Shown here piece after piece: positions 7,285 to 15,855 of a stretch of 38,536 nt of DNA. The translations under genes were made by a program, and so were the position numbers. Every line of letters begins with the position of its first letter. Within the stretch, counting starts at the first letter, position 1. This DNA comes from a bacterium (GTDB lineage Bacteria > CSSED10-310 > JAJRTK01), in assembly GCA_024278345.1 (NCBI GenBank), contig JAJRTK010000138.1, forward strand, positions 1 through 38,536, in the 5' to 3' direction. The notes under the pieces are model-generated. The model did not search any database and was not told where the DNA came from. It was given only the letters and a program-made list of their open reading frames with translations.

Positions 7285-8262
7285 ATGCTTCAAAGGCGAC
7301 TGTTTACCGGGGCTATTGTTCTGCTTGGCGCAATGGCCGCAGGCTCTGCCCTGGCCGGATCAGCCACTCAAACGCTTCCCGCCGATTCGAGTCTGGTTTT
7401 TCACCTTGACTTCTCGAGCCTTGCCGCCACTGATCTCTACAAGGTCTACGAGCCGCTACTCACCCAAAAGATTCCCAAGGAGGACCCGGAGTACAAAGAG
7501 TTTATGAATGCCACCGGGTTTGTCCCGGAGCGCGACATCCAATCGGCGACGTTTGCGATTGTTGGCGATTTTACGGGGCCTCCCGCCGTGTTTGGCGTCG
7601 TGAAAGGTCGCTTCGATCCGGCGAAGTTCGAGTCCTTTGCCCAGACGAAGGGCAAGATGACCATCGGCAATGTGAATGGCATCAAAACCTTTACCCCCGT
7701 GGACACGTCCAAGGACAAGCCTACCTTTGCTTTCCTTGATTCCAGCACCCTGCTTTTTGCCACGGCAAATCAATTCGTCAACCACCTGGAACGAGCCCAA
7801 GGGAAGGGCAAGAATGTCCACAGCTCACCCCTCTTGGGTCCCCTCCTTGCCAAGGGAATGAAGGGGCAGACTTGGCTGATCATGGCGCTTCCGGAGATGG
7901 CCAGGCAGGGGATGAAGGCGAACCCCCAGGCAGCTCCCCTGGCCTCCATTCAAACTCTTGCCGTCTCCGTGGATGGCAGTGCCGGCCTCGACGTGGGGAT
8001 CGACGCCAACACGGACAGCGCCGATAATGGCAAGGCGGCTTTTGATGCCCTCAATGCCTTCCTGGCCATCGGGAAGATGTCCCTGGGGAGCAATCCGGAC
8101 ATGGCGGCCGCCCTCAACAAGATGCAGCTCGAGCAGAACGGAGCCTCCGTCCATATCGGATGGAAGATGACGATTCCAGAGCTCCAGAAGGCTGTGGGCG
8201 CAGCGATGATGATGCAGGGTGGCGGTACCGCGCCTCCCCCGGGAGGAGCACCCCCGAAATAG
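7285..8262 (+). CDS. Exported protein of unknown function
   Basis: A 325-residue protein with a clear signal peptide (MLQRRLFTGAIVLLGAMAAGSALAG, cleavage near residue 24). The mature part resembles secreted proteins with two similar alpha/beta halves: segments such as FVPERDIQSATFAIVG and ILPADSSLVFHLDF-like strands recall DUF3352-type or planctomycete exported proteins, but I do not recognise the family. It contains no Cys, no catalytic motif and no second membrane segment, and ends in a short Met/Gly/Pro-rich tail. ATG at 7285 is preceded by GAGGA. It is monocistronic: it has its own promoter upstream, and a perfect hairpin follows 15 bases after the stop. Confidence 0.7.
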   Translation: MLQRRLFTGAIVLLGAMAAGSALAGSATQTLPADSSLVFHLDFSSLAATDLYKVYEPLLTQKIPKEDPEYKEFMNATGFVPERDIQSATFAIVGDFTGPPAVFGVVKGRFDPAKFESFAQTKGKMTIGNVNGIKTFTPVDTSKDKPTFAFLDSSTLLFATANQFVNHLERAQGKGKNVHSSPLLGPLLAKGMKGQTWLIMALPEMARQGMKANPQAAPLASIQTLAVSVDGSAGLDVGIDANTDSADNGKAAFDALNAFLAIGKMSLGSNPDMAAALNKMQLEQNGASVHIGWKMTIPELQKAVGAAMMMQGGGTAPPPGGAPPK

Positions 8263-8277
8263 CATCGTTCTTCTTGG

Positions 8278-8301
8278 TTGCGGCGGGCCTACCCGCCGCA
8301 A
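8278..8301. terminator. Perfect 10-bp hairpin between convergent genes
   Basis: TTGCGGCGGG (8278-8287), loop CCTA, CCCGCCGCAA (8292-8301). It lies between the stop of the exported-protein gene and the stop of dnaJ. No strict T run follows on either strand, so it may be a bidirectional stabilising or terminating hairpin rather than a canonical terminator. Confidence 0.55.
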
Positions 8302-8341
8302 CTGTCTTGTACTCCTGAGCGAAGGTCGGCGGTTCGAGGGT

Positions 8342-9298
8342 CTAGTCCACTGTTGACCGGAGCTCTTCGAAGAGCTCTCGCTGACGCTGGCTCAGCTTCG
8401 GCGGATTTTGGATTCTCACCTCGACCAACAGGTCGCCTCGCTTCTCCCCCTTTCCTAAACCACGGCCCCGGAGTCGCAACTGCTTGCCGCTTTGGGTGGC
8501 CGGCGGAATCTTGAGGCGCACCGAGCCGGCCAGTGTATCAACCGTCACTGAGCCTCCCAAGGCCGCTTCCCAGGGCAGCACGTCCACGGTGGAGATGAGA
8601 TTGCGCCCTTCCACTTGGAAGCGGGGGTGGGGGGCCAGGTGGATCTGGAGGTAAAGGTCTCCACGATCCGCCTGCCCGCCAGCGCCCCGGCCTGGTAGCC
8701 TTATCTTCGCACCATCGTAGACACCGGCCGGGATCTTGACTCGAACCGTCTCTTGTTCCGAGATGATCCCACGGCCAAGACAGCTCCCGCACAATCCAGC
8801 CTGGCCGTGACCCTGGCCGCGGCAGTGCCGGCAAGGCTGCTGAGTGCTCAGACTCAACCGAGTCGTTCCTCCGGAATAGGCGAGCTCCAGGGGAATCGTG
8901 ACTTCGCTCTCCGTATCTTCTGGTGGAGCGGCTCCTCGGCGACCGGAGGGACCTCGACTCTTCCCGAAAAGATCGCCAAATAGATCAGAAATATCCCCGA
9001 AACCGCCCGTTTCCGAGCCCGCGGCGCGGCGGCCACCAAAGTTGAAATCCCACCGGAGACCGTCTTCCATCCCGAAACCGCCTGCCATGGGATTGTCGTA
9101 GGCCTGGCGCTTTTCTTGGTCGCTCAGTACCTCGTAGGCCTCACTGATTTCCTTGAAGCGAGCTTCCGATTTCTTGTCGTTCTGATTGAGATCGGGATGA
9201 TACTTGCGCGCCAACCGGCGATACGCCCTGCGAATCTCTTTGTCCGGCGCCTTCTTGTCGATACCCAAGACACGATAGTAGTCCTTTTTCCCCTTCAT
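8342..9298 (-). CDS. dnaJ: DnaJ/CbpA-type Hsp40 co-chaperone with half zinc finger
   Basis: A 318-residue Hsp40 that would stimulate DnaK ATPase and deliver substrates. It has an N-terminal J domain (about 5-70) with the essential HPD motif in KYHPDLNQND, a Gly/Phe-rich linker, and C-terminal substrate-binding beta domains. Between linker and C-domain it has only two CxxCxGxG-type repeats (CRHCRGQG and CGSCLGRG) instead of the four in canonical DnaJ, so only one zinc site can form. It is shorter than DnaJ (about 375) and near CbpA length (about 305). The ATG at 9298 overlaps the grpE stop as ATGA, so the two are translationally coupled. It could equally be called cbpA. Confidence 0.88.
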   Translation of the reverse strand: MKGKKDYYRVLGIDKKAPDKEIRRAYRRLARKYHPDLNQNDKKSEARFKEISEAYEVLSDQEKRQAYDNPMAGGFGMEDGLRWDFNFGGRRAAGSETGGFGDISDLFGDLFGKSRGPSGRRGAAPPEDTESEVTIPLELAYSGGTTRLSLSTQQPCRHCRGQGHGQAGLCGSCLGRGIISEQETVRVKIPAGVYDGAKIRLPGRGAGGQADRGDLYLQIHLAPHPRFQVEGRNLISTVDVLPWEAALGGSVTVDTLAGSVRLKIPPATQSGKQLRLRGRGLGKGEKRGDLLVEVRIQNPPKLSQRQRELFEELRSTVD

Positions 9299-10161
9299 TT
9301 CGCTTCCTTTCCCATTGGAGGACGGGCCACGGTCACTTGGGCTGGCCGAAGCAACGTCCCATCGGCGCGGTAGCCGGGCCGGATGAGCTGAGCCACATCT
9401 CCTTCGGGGAGTTTGCCTGTTATCGTGACGCTGATTGCCTCGTGGATTTCGGGGTCGAAAGGGTCGCCCGATCCTGGAGCGATCCGTTCGACGCTCAGTT
9501 TTCTAAAGGCATCGGCCATTTGGGTTCGTATTGCGGCGAGGCCACTTAGAACAGCACTCCTGTTTTCGGTCGGGACTTGCTCCGCTCCATCAAAGGCATC
9601 CATCACTGGAAGAAACTGCTCCAACATCGCTTTTTTCGCCACGCGAAGGCGCCTATCGACTTCAATGGACTGACGACGGCGCAGGTTTTCGAGGTCGGCT
9701 CGAAGTCGCAGATAGCGCTGGCGAAGATCCAGGTCTTGGGACTGTTCTCCCGGGATTGGCACCAGGTCGTTTTCAGGTAGCAAAGAAGCTTCGGGGTGGG
9801 GCGAAATCCGGATCCCGGACTCTTCGATGCTGGGTTTCCGACCCCGGAGCCCTTCGCATTCGGTTTCCAACTCCTCGATCTTTTTTTCCAGAGTTTTGTT
9901 TTTCTCTTCCAGTCTGGTTTTCTTCTCCCTGAGGTTACGGGCTTCAGCTTCGAATGCCGACGCTCGCAACTGGAGACGCTGGGCGGCCGCCTGAGCGGCA
10001 AGCTGTTCCGCCTCGAGGCGCTGAACTTCGTTCCAGGCGGCCTGTCGATCAGCTTCCAGCCTCTGAATTAGGGCCTCTAGTCGCTGCTGGCGTTCCCGGA
10101 GCGCGGAACTTCGTCTGGGGTCCTGCCACCACTCTTCCAAGGCTCGATCATGGGGGAACAT
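9295..10161 (-). CDS. grpE: GrpE nucleotide exchange factor with long coiled-coil N-terminus
   Basis: GrpE is the DnaK nucleotide exchange factor. The C-terminal half (about 140-288) carries the GrpE signature: LRADLENLRRRQ, the helix with QFLPVMDAFDGAEQ, then the beta domain with DPEIHEAISV and the RPGYRADGTLLRPAQVTVA strand. The first 125 residues are a Glu/Arg/Leu-rich coiled coil (RLEALIQRLEADRQAA, EEKNKTLEKKIEELE), far longer than the usual N-terminal tail, giving 288 residues against about 190-200. The start is fixed at 10161 by GGAGGAG eight bases upstream and by the promoter at 10189-10217; an upstream extension to 10413 would cross that promoter. No dnaK is in the window. Confidence 0.9.
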   Translation of the reverse strand: MFPHDRALEEWWQDPRRSSALRERQQRLEALIQRLEADRQAAWNEVQRLEAEQLAAQAAAQRLQLRASAFEAEARNLREKKTRLEEKNKTLEKKIEELETECEGLRGRKPSIEESGIRISPHPEASLLPENDLVPIPGEQSQDLDLRQRYLRLRADLENLRRRQSIEVDRRLRVAKKAMLEQFLPVMDAFDGAEQVPTENRSAVLSGLAAIRTQMADAFRKLSVERIAPGSGDPFDPEIHEAISVTITGKLPEGDVAQLIRPGYRADGTLLRPAQVTVARPPMGKEAK

Positions 10162-10188
10162 GGCTGTCTCCTCCTTTAAGCTAATAGT

Positions 10189-10217
10189 ATCATAATATCT
10201 GAGCTTATTGTTGTCAA
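10189..10217 (-). promoter_or_regulatory. Consensus sigma70-type promoter of grpE-dnaJ
   Basis: On the minus strand: TTGACA (10217-10212), exactly 17 bases, TATGAT (10194-10189). The predicted start is near 10182, leaving a leader of about 20 bases before ATG 10161. No CIRCE (HrcA) or HspR box was recognised. Confidence 0.7.
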
Positions 10218-10267
10218 TTTTTGTGCGCTGCCCGCAAGGAGGATCGGCGGGAAACCCCCTGCCTACA

Positions 10268-10738
10268 ATGATGTCCAGAAAAAAAACAGAGCAAAATCCC
10301 GGGCAAATGGCATCCGAACCGGATTCGGGGATCTGGCGGGGGCGAGCCATCGCGGTCCGATTCGTTTCGCCAGACGGAATGACGATTCTCGTGGGACAGA
10401 ATGCCAGAGACAATGACCTCTTGACCCTGCGCCTCGCCCGGCCCGGCGATTTCTGGTTTCACATTGCCAGCGGGCCAGGTTCCCACGTCGTCGTCCGAAA
10501 TCAAGAGGGCTTGGCGCGTCTTCCCCGTTCCACACGGAACCTGGCGGCTTCCTTGGCCGCAAGATTTTCCAAGGCCCGTAGGGGAGGCCGAGTCGCCGTA
10601 CACCTGGCCCGGTGCAAGGACGTCAGAAAACCCCGCGGCTACGCTCCTGGCAAGGTCGTTTTGAAGCGTTTTGAAACGGTCCACGCCGCGCCGTTGGATG
10701 AGGCTCGTCTGGAAGAGCTCCGAAAAGCGGGATGCTAG
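10268..10738 (+). CDS. Stand-alone NFACT-R (DUF814) RNA-binding domain protein
   Basis: The product (about 156 residues) is essentially one NFACT-R domain, the C-terminal RNA-binding domain of RqcH/Rqc2/NEMF/Tae2 ribosome quality-control proteins. Diagnostic features are ILVGQNARDNDLLTLRLA, DFWFHIASGPGSHVVVR, the helix LAASLAARFSKARRGG, and the CKDVRKPRGYAPGKV motif. The NFN, HhH and coiled-coil parts of full RqcH are absent. It may bind tRNA or rRNA on stalled ribosomes, but the stand-alone role is not established. The start is uncertain: ATG at 10268 or 10271 is used, with no good ribosome-binding site; an upstream TTG at 10208 would place the start in the divergent grpE promoter. The stop lies within four bases of the end of the convergent P-domain gene. 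Confidence 0.8.
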   Translation: MMSRKKTEQNPGQMASEPDSGIWRGRAIAVRFVSPDGMTILVGQNARDNDLLTLRLARPGDFWFHIASGPGSHVVVRNQEGLARLPRSTRNLAASLAARFSKARRGGRVAVHLARCKDVRKPRGYAPGKVVLKRFETVHAAPLDEARLEELRKAGC

Positions 10739-13700
10739 AACTTTTTGCGCCGGGCCTGTCGCCGCCAGCCCATGGAGAAGAGGAGGGCGAGGAGGGCGCT
10801 GAGAATCCAGGCTCGGCCCTGGGCACTGGAGCCAACGGGCTGAAAAACCTTGGCGTTCGGGCCTGTGAGGGAGAGAGTCTGGTTGACGGCGAAAAGGGTC
10901 TCTCCGGCGATGAGAGGCCGTTTCGCCGTGATATTGCCCTTGCCCGTGGCGTCCGACAGACTCGTACCCAATGAATTAGGCGCGATGCCGGTCGCGGTGA
11001 AGAGCTCGACGGAACTCCCGGGGGGGGAAGAATTGCTGAACTGGACCAGACTTTGGCCGGCGAGGAGAGGTTCCATGAGCACCGGTGCTCCAGGCAGGGC
11101 CGTGGGCGTGGCCGTGGGACTCGGCGAGGGAGTAGGAGTGGCTGGTCCACGAACCGGGATCAAACACCATTCATCCAGTGTTCCGTCAAAGAGAAACTCC
11201 TGATCCGAAACGGTGACCCTCCAAGTTCCCGCCAGGCTCTCGTGGTGAAAGGAGGCAAGAGGGTTGTTGGGAATATAATGGGCGTTGTTGTCCGGAGGAC
11301 AGGCATCTTCCACCGCGCCACTGGTTCCTTCGTCGTCGAGAATCGCATGGATCGTTGGCTGGTCGCAACCGAAGTCGGGGTTCAGTCCCGGTTTTCCGAT
11401 CTGGTCGAAAAGGAGCACGCTGGTTCCGGTATCGAGGTGTTCCAGGGTGAAGACAAGATCACCAACCCATGGGTGCGAGATCTTCACCGAAAGATCGAGG
11501 TCGGCGATCAGTCCAGAAGCCGCGGTTGAGAGGTTGTCGCTGATGCCGGCGGGGAGGTTGTCCGGGATGGCCAAGCCCGGCACGCTACAGAGGATGGCTG
11601 CCGTCTGGAAGCTGTAAGTGGTGGAGGCAGGACCTTGGCCACAGGCGTTTTGGGGTCGGACGCGCCAGTAGAAGGTAGAGCTCGATGCAAGAGGAGTGGT
11701 GGGGGTGTAGGTGGTGGCCCTGACTTCGGCGGAGTCGATGATGTTAGCGAAGTTCGGGTCGTTGGCGACCTCGAGCTTGTAGCCGGAGGAGTCGCTGGTG
11801 GCCGACCATTGAAATACCGGGGAGAGAGAGCTGTCCACTGTCCCGTCCGGCGGCAGCAACAAAACGGTTGTGCCGGTGACGGGCTCGTGGAGTGTCAGGA
11901 TCGCTTGGTCAGTAGCTTCCACGGTGGTTCCGGGATTGTTGGGGTCGGGGCCGGAAGCCGTAACGGAGAGAACGTAGCTACCCAGAGGCATGCCAGTGGT
12001 CTTGGAGATGGTCAGAACACTCGTGTCTGTAGGAGTCATGGGGTTGGGAAAAAAAGTGACGGCGGTTCCCGCCGGCTCTCCCACAAGACTTAGGGTGACC
12101 GTCTCAGAATAGCCGCCCAACGCAAGGACCTTTGCGCTATAGGTCGCATCGGATCCCCGGCAGATGTCGAGGTCGGATGGCTCCAGGTCAAGAGCCAGGC
12201 CAGGTGTTCCGCAGCTATCGAACCGAAACGCGGCGATGCGGGTGGCCCATTGGCTGGAAGGGCTGTACAGATGTGTGAACCAGAACGTGCAGTCATCAGT
12301 GGGATCAACGCTCATGGCACTGTAGTCGCCCCATCGGTTGACGCTATTGGCGGCCGCTCCCGCTGCGACGGTTACCTCGGGTTGGGGGAGGGTTCCGGGC
12401 GTGTCGCTGGCCAGCCGCCCGGTGTAGCCGATGCTTGGGAAGGTCGAAGAGCCGGAGATGCTGTAGCCCAGGGCAAGATTACCGCTTCCATCCATGGCGA
12501 TGCTGCCCATCCAGCGGTGATCGGTGTCGGGAGCATACGTCCCCTCCTGCTCCAGGGACCATGAACCGCCGCCACTCTTTCTGAGCTCGAACCAGCGAAC
12601 ACCGCCGTGATCGGCGCCGTTCACGTCGGTGACCAAGTTCCCCACCAGGGTTTCGTAAGCGCCGAAGTTACGATACTGGGCTCGCCACATGACGACTTCT
12701 CGCACCGGATCGAGGAGCACGATGGTACCGGGCATGGGAAAGCACTCGTAAGAGCTGAGGCCGCACAGATCGGAATCGAATTCGGTGACCGGTATCGAGG
12801 AAGCCAGGGCAAAGGTCGAATTGGCCGGCGTTGCCCAATCCACTGACATGGTCCAAACCTCAATAAAATCGCGGTTCGGGTCGTTGGTGCTGGCGTTGTG
12901 GACCTCGTCGTCACGATGGCGGACGAAGTAGGCAGGAGCTCCGGATGGCGGGGCCAAGGGGCCATCGTGATCTCCCGGTGTGAAGGCCTGAAACCCGAAG
13001 CCGGCGAGGACCGACCCAGTGAGGCGCTGCACGCTCATGGCCCCGCCGTTGAGCATCTGGGTTCGCTCCAGTGCGTAGACCGGGGGGGTCCCTTCGTTGC
13101 TGGAGATATAATAACCGTCGGGCCAGACAGCGTACTTGGGATAATCGGGGAAACCAGGGGCCTGGATGGAGTAGCCGTACCAACCGCCAGAAATCGGGTC
13201 GCCGGTTTTGGAGACGTAGACGCAGAGCCGGTTGTCCGTCGTTGAAAACTCGCTCAAGAGCCACCTGTCCGCCAGGTCGTCGTAGAGGACCACTGGATCG
13301 CCTAGTCCGTTGGCGCAGGCGCCGCCGGAAGTCCAGAGGCTTGACAGGAGCAGGGGGCCGGCGGCAAGAGTGCCATCGTTCTTATTGCGGATCGTCAGGC
13401 GTGCCCCCGACGAGCTGTTGAGCATCTGAATGTAGTAGTTGGCGCCGACGTCCCCCATGGTGTCTGGAGGGTCCGCACCGGAGTACCCCTGTCCCGCGAA
13501 ATTCAAAGAGGGCGTGGTGAAGGTGCGGTCCCGAACGGATCGACTCCGAGCTGCTTCCTGAAGAGGCAGGAGGCGGTCTCGGATCCAGGTGGTAGGGTTT
13601 GCCGGTGGCCCGGGAGGCTCGTAGTCTGTGCGCCGGTTTTTCCGGTCGCGCACCTGCTTGACGGGATCGCCCGCCTTCCAGACTGGAGCGGCGGGCAATC

Positions 13701-13896
13701 TTCTGAGATCGACTTCGAGGTCCGCTGCCCAAAAGAGGCCGAACGATTGGGCGCCGCGAAAGATGACCTCCTGTCCGCCTGCCGCCAACAAGGAAGGAGG
13801 CAAGAGGAAAAAGAGAGCTAGGAAAGCGGCGGCCAGAATGTGCGGCTTTCCCGCTCTTTTGCTTTTTCGGCTGGCGCCCTCGGAAAGTCGGTTCAT
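10735..13896 (-). CDS. Large exported surface protein with P-domain and C-terminal anchor
   Basis: A 1053-residue protein with a signal peptide (about residues 18-39, ILAAAFLALFFLLPPSLLAA). A large beta-rich region (about 100-560) with repeated Trp/Gly/Asp motifs looks like an extracellular propeller-type fold without recognised catalytic residues. Immunoglobulin- or Fn3-like domains follow (about 570-790, such as PVFQWSATSDSSGYKLEV), then a proprotein-convertase P-domain (about 795-930; AIPDNLPAGISDNLSTAA, GDLVFTLEHL, GTWRVTVSD), a Pro/Thr linker (PTPSPSPTATP), and a C-terminal hydrophobic helix followed by Arg/Lys (RRQARRKKF). The last part resembles bacterial C-terminal sorting signals of the MYXO/PEP-CTERM type. 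No protease domain is seen. It follows the SPFH gene by 21 bases, so co-transcription is likely. The start at 13896 has only a weak upstream GGAT. Confidence 0.7.
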   Translation of the reverse strand: MNRLSEGASRKSKRAGKPHILAAAFLALFFLLPPSLLAAGGQEVIFRGAQSFGLFWAADLEVDLRRLPAAPVWKAGDPVKQVRDRKNRRTDYEPPGPPANPTTWIRDRLLPLQEAARSRSVRDRTFTTPSLNFAGQGYSGADPPDTMGDVGANYYIQMLNSSSGARLTIRNKNDGTLAAGPLLLSSLWTSGGACANGLGDPVVLYDDLADRWLLSEFSTTDNRLCVYVSKTGDPISGGWYGYSIQAPGFPDYPKYAVWPDGYYISSNEGTPPVYALERTQMLNGGAMSVQRLTGSVLAGFGFQAFTPGDHDGPLAPPSGAPAYFVRHRDDEVHNASTNDPNRDFIEVWTMSVDWATPANSTFALASSIPVTEFDSDLCGLSSYECFPMPGTIVLLDPVREVVMWRAQYRNFGAYETLVGNLVTDVNGADHGGVRWFELRKSGGGSWSLEQEGTYAPDTDHRWMGSIAMDGSGNLALGYSISGSSTFPSIGYTGRLASDTPGTLPQPEVTVAAGAAANSVNRWGDYSAMSVDPTDDCTFWFTHLYSPSSQWATRIAAFRFDSCGTPGLALDLEPSDLDICRGSDATYSAKVLALGGYSETVTLSLVGEPAGTAVTFFPNPMTPTDTSVLTISKTTGMPLGSYVLSVTASGPDPNNPGTTVEATDQAILTLHEPVTGTTVLLLPPDGTVDSSLSPVFQWSATSDSSGYKLEVANDPNFANIIDSAEVRATTYTPTTPLASSSTFYWRVRPQNACGQGPASTTYSFQTAAILCSVPGLAIPDNLPAGISDNLSTAASGLIADLDLSVKISHPWVGDLVFTLEHLDTGTSVLLFDQIGKPGLNPDFGCDQPTIHAILDDEGTSGAVEDACPPDNNAHYIPNNPLASFHHESLAGTWRVTVSDQEFLFDGTLDEWCLIPVRGPATPTPSPSPTATPTALPGAPVLMEPLLAGQSLVQFSNSSPPGSSVELFTATGIAPNSLGTSLSDATGKGNITAKRPLIAGETLFAVNQTLSLTGPNAKVFQPVGSSAQGRAWILSALLALLFSMGWRRQARRKKF

Positions 13897-13917
13897 CGTA
13901 AATCCAGCATCCGGGTT

Positions 13918-15855
13918 TCAGGGGGATGGAGGACCCGGAGCCTGAACGAACGGCTTGGTTTCGAGGTTCCCGAGGTCAGAGTTGGCAAACCTTTCCAGCC
14001 GTTCGATGGCAAGGAGCTGTAGGATGAGCTCTTGTCCAGTCAGATCGCCTTGTCCGGCTCCGCCACCACCGCTAACCACAATTTTCGGCACCAGGTGTGG
14101 GTTGGAAGCCCAGATCTTCATGACATCGGTCCAAGCTCGGAGTTTCTTATCCAGTGCCCCGTCTGCCCGGATGAGTTGGTTTGCCTCATAGGCCTTGGCA
14201 TCGGCGATGGCTTTGATGCCTTGGGCCTCGAGTTTTTGTCTTGCCAGGATCTCCTCCTGTTTTTCCCGTTCGATGGCCGCGACTTCCTTGAGCTGCTCGG
14301 CCTTGATTTTGGCGACCTCCTTTTCCCGGTTCGCTTGGGTTTCCGCGACCTTTTTTTCCGTTTCCGCCTGCACCACTCTTCGCCGTTGCTCGATCTTTTC
14401 GTGTTCTTCGGCCAGCATGGCTTCCGATTCGGCTTGGCGCTGCTTTTCCTCGTTGGTCTTTTGCATCAAGAGCGCGACTTCCCGTTCTTTGAGAGGTTTG
14501 GCCACCTCTTCCGGGGGCTCGACTTCGCGAACGAGGGCCTTGTGGATGACGATCCCCTTTTCGGCGCAGACCTTTTTGAGCATGTCGGAGAAGTTTTGGA
14601 CGAACTGCTCCCGCTTGTCGCCCTTGATGAACTCTTCAGCCTTGAGTTTGGAGCCCTCTAGGCGACCGATAGCTCTGGCGTTGGGGCGAAGGACCTTCCG
14701 GACGATTTCGGGAGTGTTGCCGATGGAGGCGACGACTTCCGGAATGCGGTTGGTTTGGATTTGCCATTCGATGGAGGTATCGACCTTGATGGTGAAGCCA
14801 TCGGCGGAGGGGAAGGCAATCCGGTCGTCACCGGCCACTTCCCCGGTGTCGAGCGTCGTGTCCATTTGGGACATCTCGTACTTCTGGGTTCGTGTGTCCA
14901 CGCTGATGACTTTGAATTCATAGGGATTGATATAGTGGAGGCCGGCGGGGAGGGTGTAGGGTTGGACGCCTCGTTCACCGCGGGCCACCACGATGGCGTT
15001 GGCGACCTTGGGCGGCTTCCCGGTTCGCCGGACCACGACCCCGACGAAGCCCGCGTCGATTTGGACGGCGGGGTGGATGGCGACGGAATAGCCTTTGGTG
15101 TTCATGTAGTGCGTGCCGGGGCGAAGGACCTCGCGCCAGACGCCTCGTTCCCCTTTTTCCACCAGATCGTCGTTGGAAGGCCTTCCTGTCTTGGAGGTCA
15201 CGACGCCCATTTGTCCCGCGGGAATTTGGATGGCATCGACGATTTTCACTTTCTTGATGTAGGGATTCAGGAAAACGGCCCCCGGCGTGATGACCTCGCG
15301 CTGAATTCCACGTTCTCCCGTTTCCACGAGGATGTCGCCTGGGTTCTTGGGGTCCTTGCCCACCATGCGGGTGACGATGCCCATTTTGCCGGCCGGGATG
15401 GTGGTGATTGGGGTGACTTCAACGTCATACATGTAGGGGTTGAGAAAGTGGACGCCGGAGTTGAGGAATTTTCGTTGGATACCTCGTTCTCCATCCTCGA
15501 CGACGGTACTGTCAGGATTCTTGGGGGTCTTGCCCACTTTGAGCTTCAGGATGCCGATAGAACCCGCCGGAATTGTCGTAGCCGGAAGGATCTTGACGTC
15601 ATTGATGGGATTGATGATGTGGTAGCCGGTGGTGAGCACTTCGCGCTGCACGCCGGCATAGCCGGAGTCAGGGGCGACGATCTTGCCCTTGGGGAGGTTC
15701 TTGCCGGTCTTTTTGATGACAATTGCCACGTGATTCGCCGGAACGCTTACCAAGCACTTCATGAGAATCGACAAAAAGATGATACCGCCGATGGCAACAA
15801 GGACGGTCATCACCTTGACCTTGTTACTCACTCCGAAACTTTCGAGTTTTGCCAT
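13918..15855 (-). CDS. Membrane-anchored SPFH/band-7 protein with five tandem beta modules
   Basis: A 645-residue protein with one N-terminal membrane helix (about 14-36) followed by five repeats of 55-58 residues: about 38-94, 95-152, 153-210, 211-265 and 266-321. Each begins with IPAG-x-x-G(I/V)V and carries GERG(I/V)QREV and PG-x-HFLNPY. These look like repeats of the first strand-rich module of the SPFH domain. The last leads into a full SPFH domain (about 266-450) and then a long coiled coil (450-570, rich in Glu, Lys, Gln, Ala) with a Gly-rich C-terminus. SPFH proteins (flotillin, HflK/C, stomatin) assemble into membrane-attached cages, and the module-SPFH-coil order recalls major vault protein. 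The cellular role is unknown. ATG at 15855 has AAGGGA upstream; a longer start at 15951 is less likely. Confidence 0.82.
   Translation of the reverse strand: MAKLESFGVSNKVKVMTVLVAIGGIIFLSILMKCLVSVPANHVAIVIKKTGKNLPKGKIVAPDSGYAGVQREVLTTGYHIINPINDVKILPATTIPAGSIGILKLKVGKTPKNPDSTVVEDGERGIQRKFLNSGVHFLNPYMYDVEVTPITTIPAGKMGIVTRMVGKDPKNPGDILVETGERGIQREVITPGAVFLNPYIKKVKIVDAIQIPAGQMGVVTSKTGRPSNDDLVEKGERGVWREVLRPGTHYMNTKGYSVAIHPAVQIDAGFVGVVVRRTGKPPKVANAIVVARGERGVQPYTLPAGLHYINPYEFKVISVDTRTQKYEMSQMDTTLDTGEVAGDDRIAFPSADGFTIKVDTSIEWQIQTNRIPEVVASIGNTPEIVRKVLRPNARAIGRLEGSKLKAEEFIKGDKREQFVQNFSDMLKKVCAEKGIVIHKALVREVEPPEEVAKPLKEREVALLMQKTNEEKQRQAESEAMLAEEHEKIEQRRRVVQAETEKKVAETQANREKEVAKIKAEQLKEVAAIEREKQEEILARQKLEAQGIKAIADAKAYEANQLIRADGALDKKLRAWTDVMKIWASNPHLVPKIVVSGGGGAGQGDLTGQELILQLLAIERLERFANSDLGNLETKPFVQAPGPPSP

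Noticed and set aside
10162-10267. CIRCE or HspR heat-shock operator before grpE
   Set aside because: No TTAGCACTC or CTTGAGT-type inverted repeat is present; only a sigma70-type promoter is seen.
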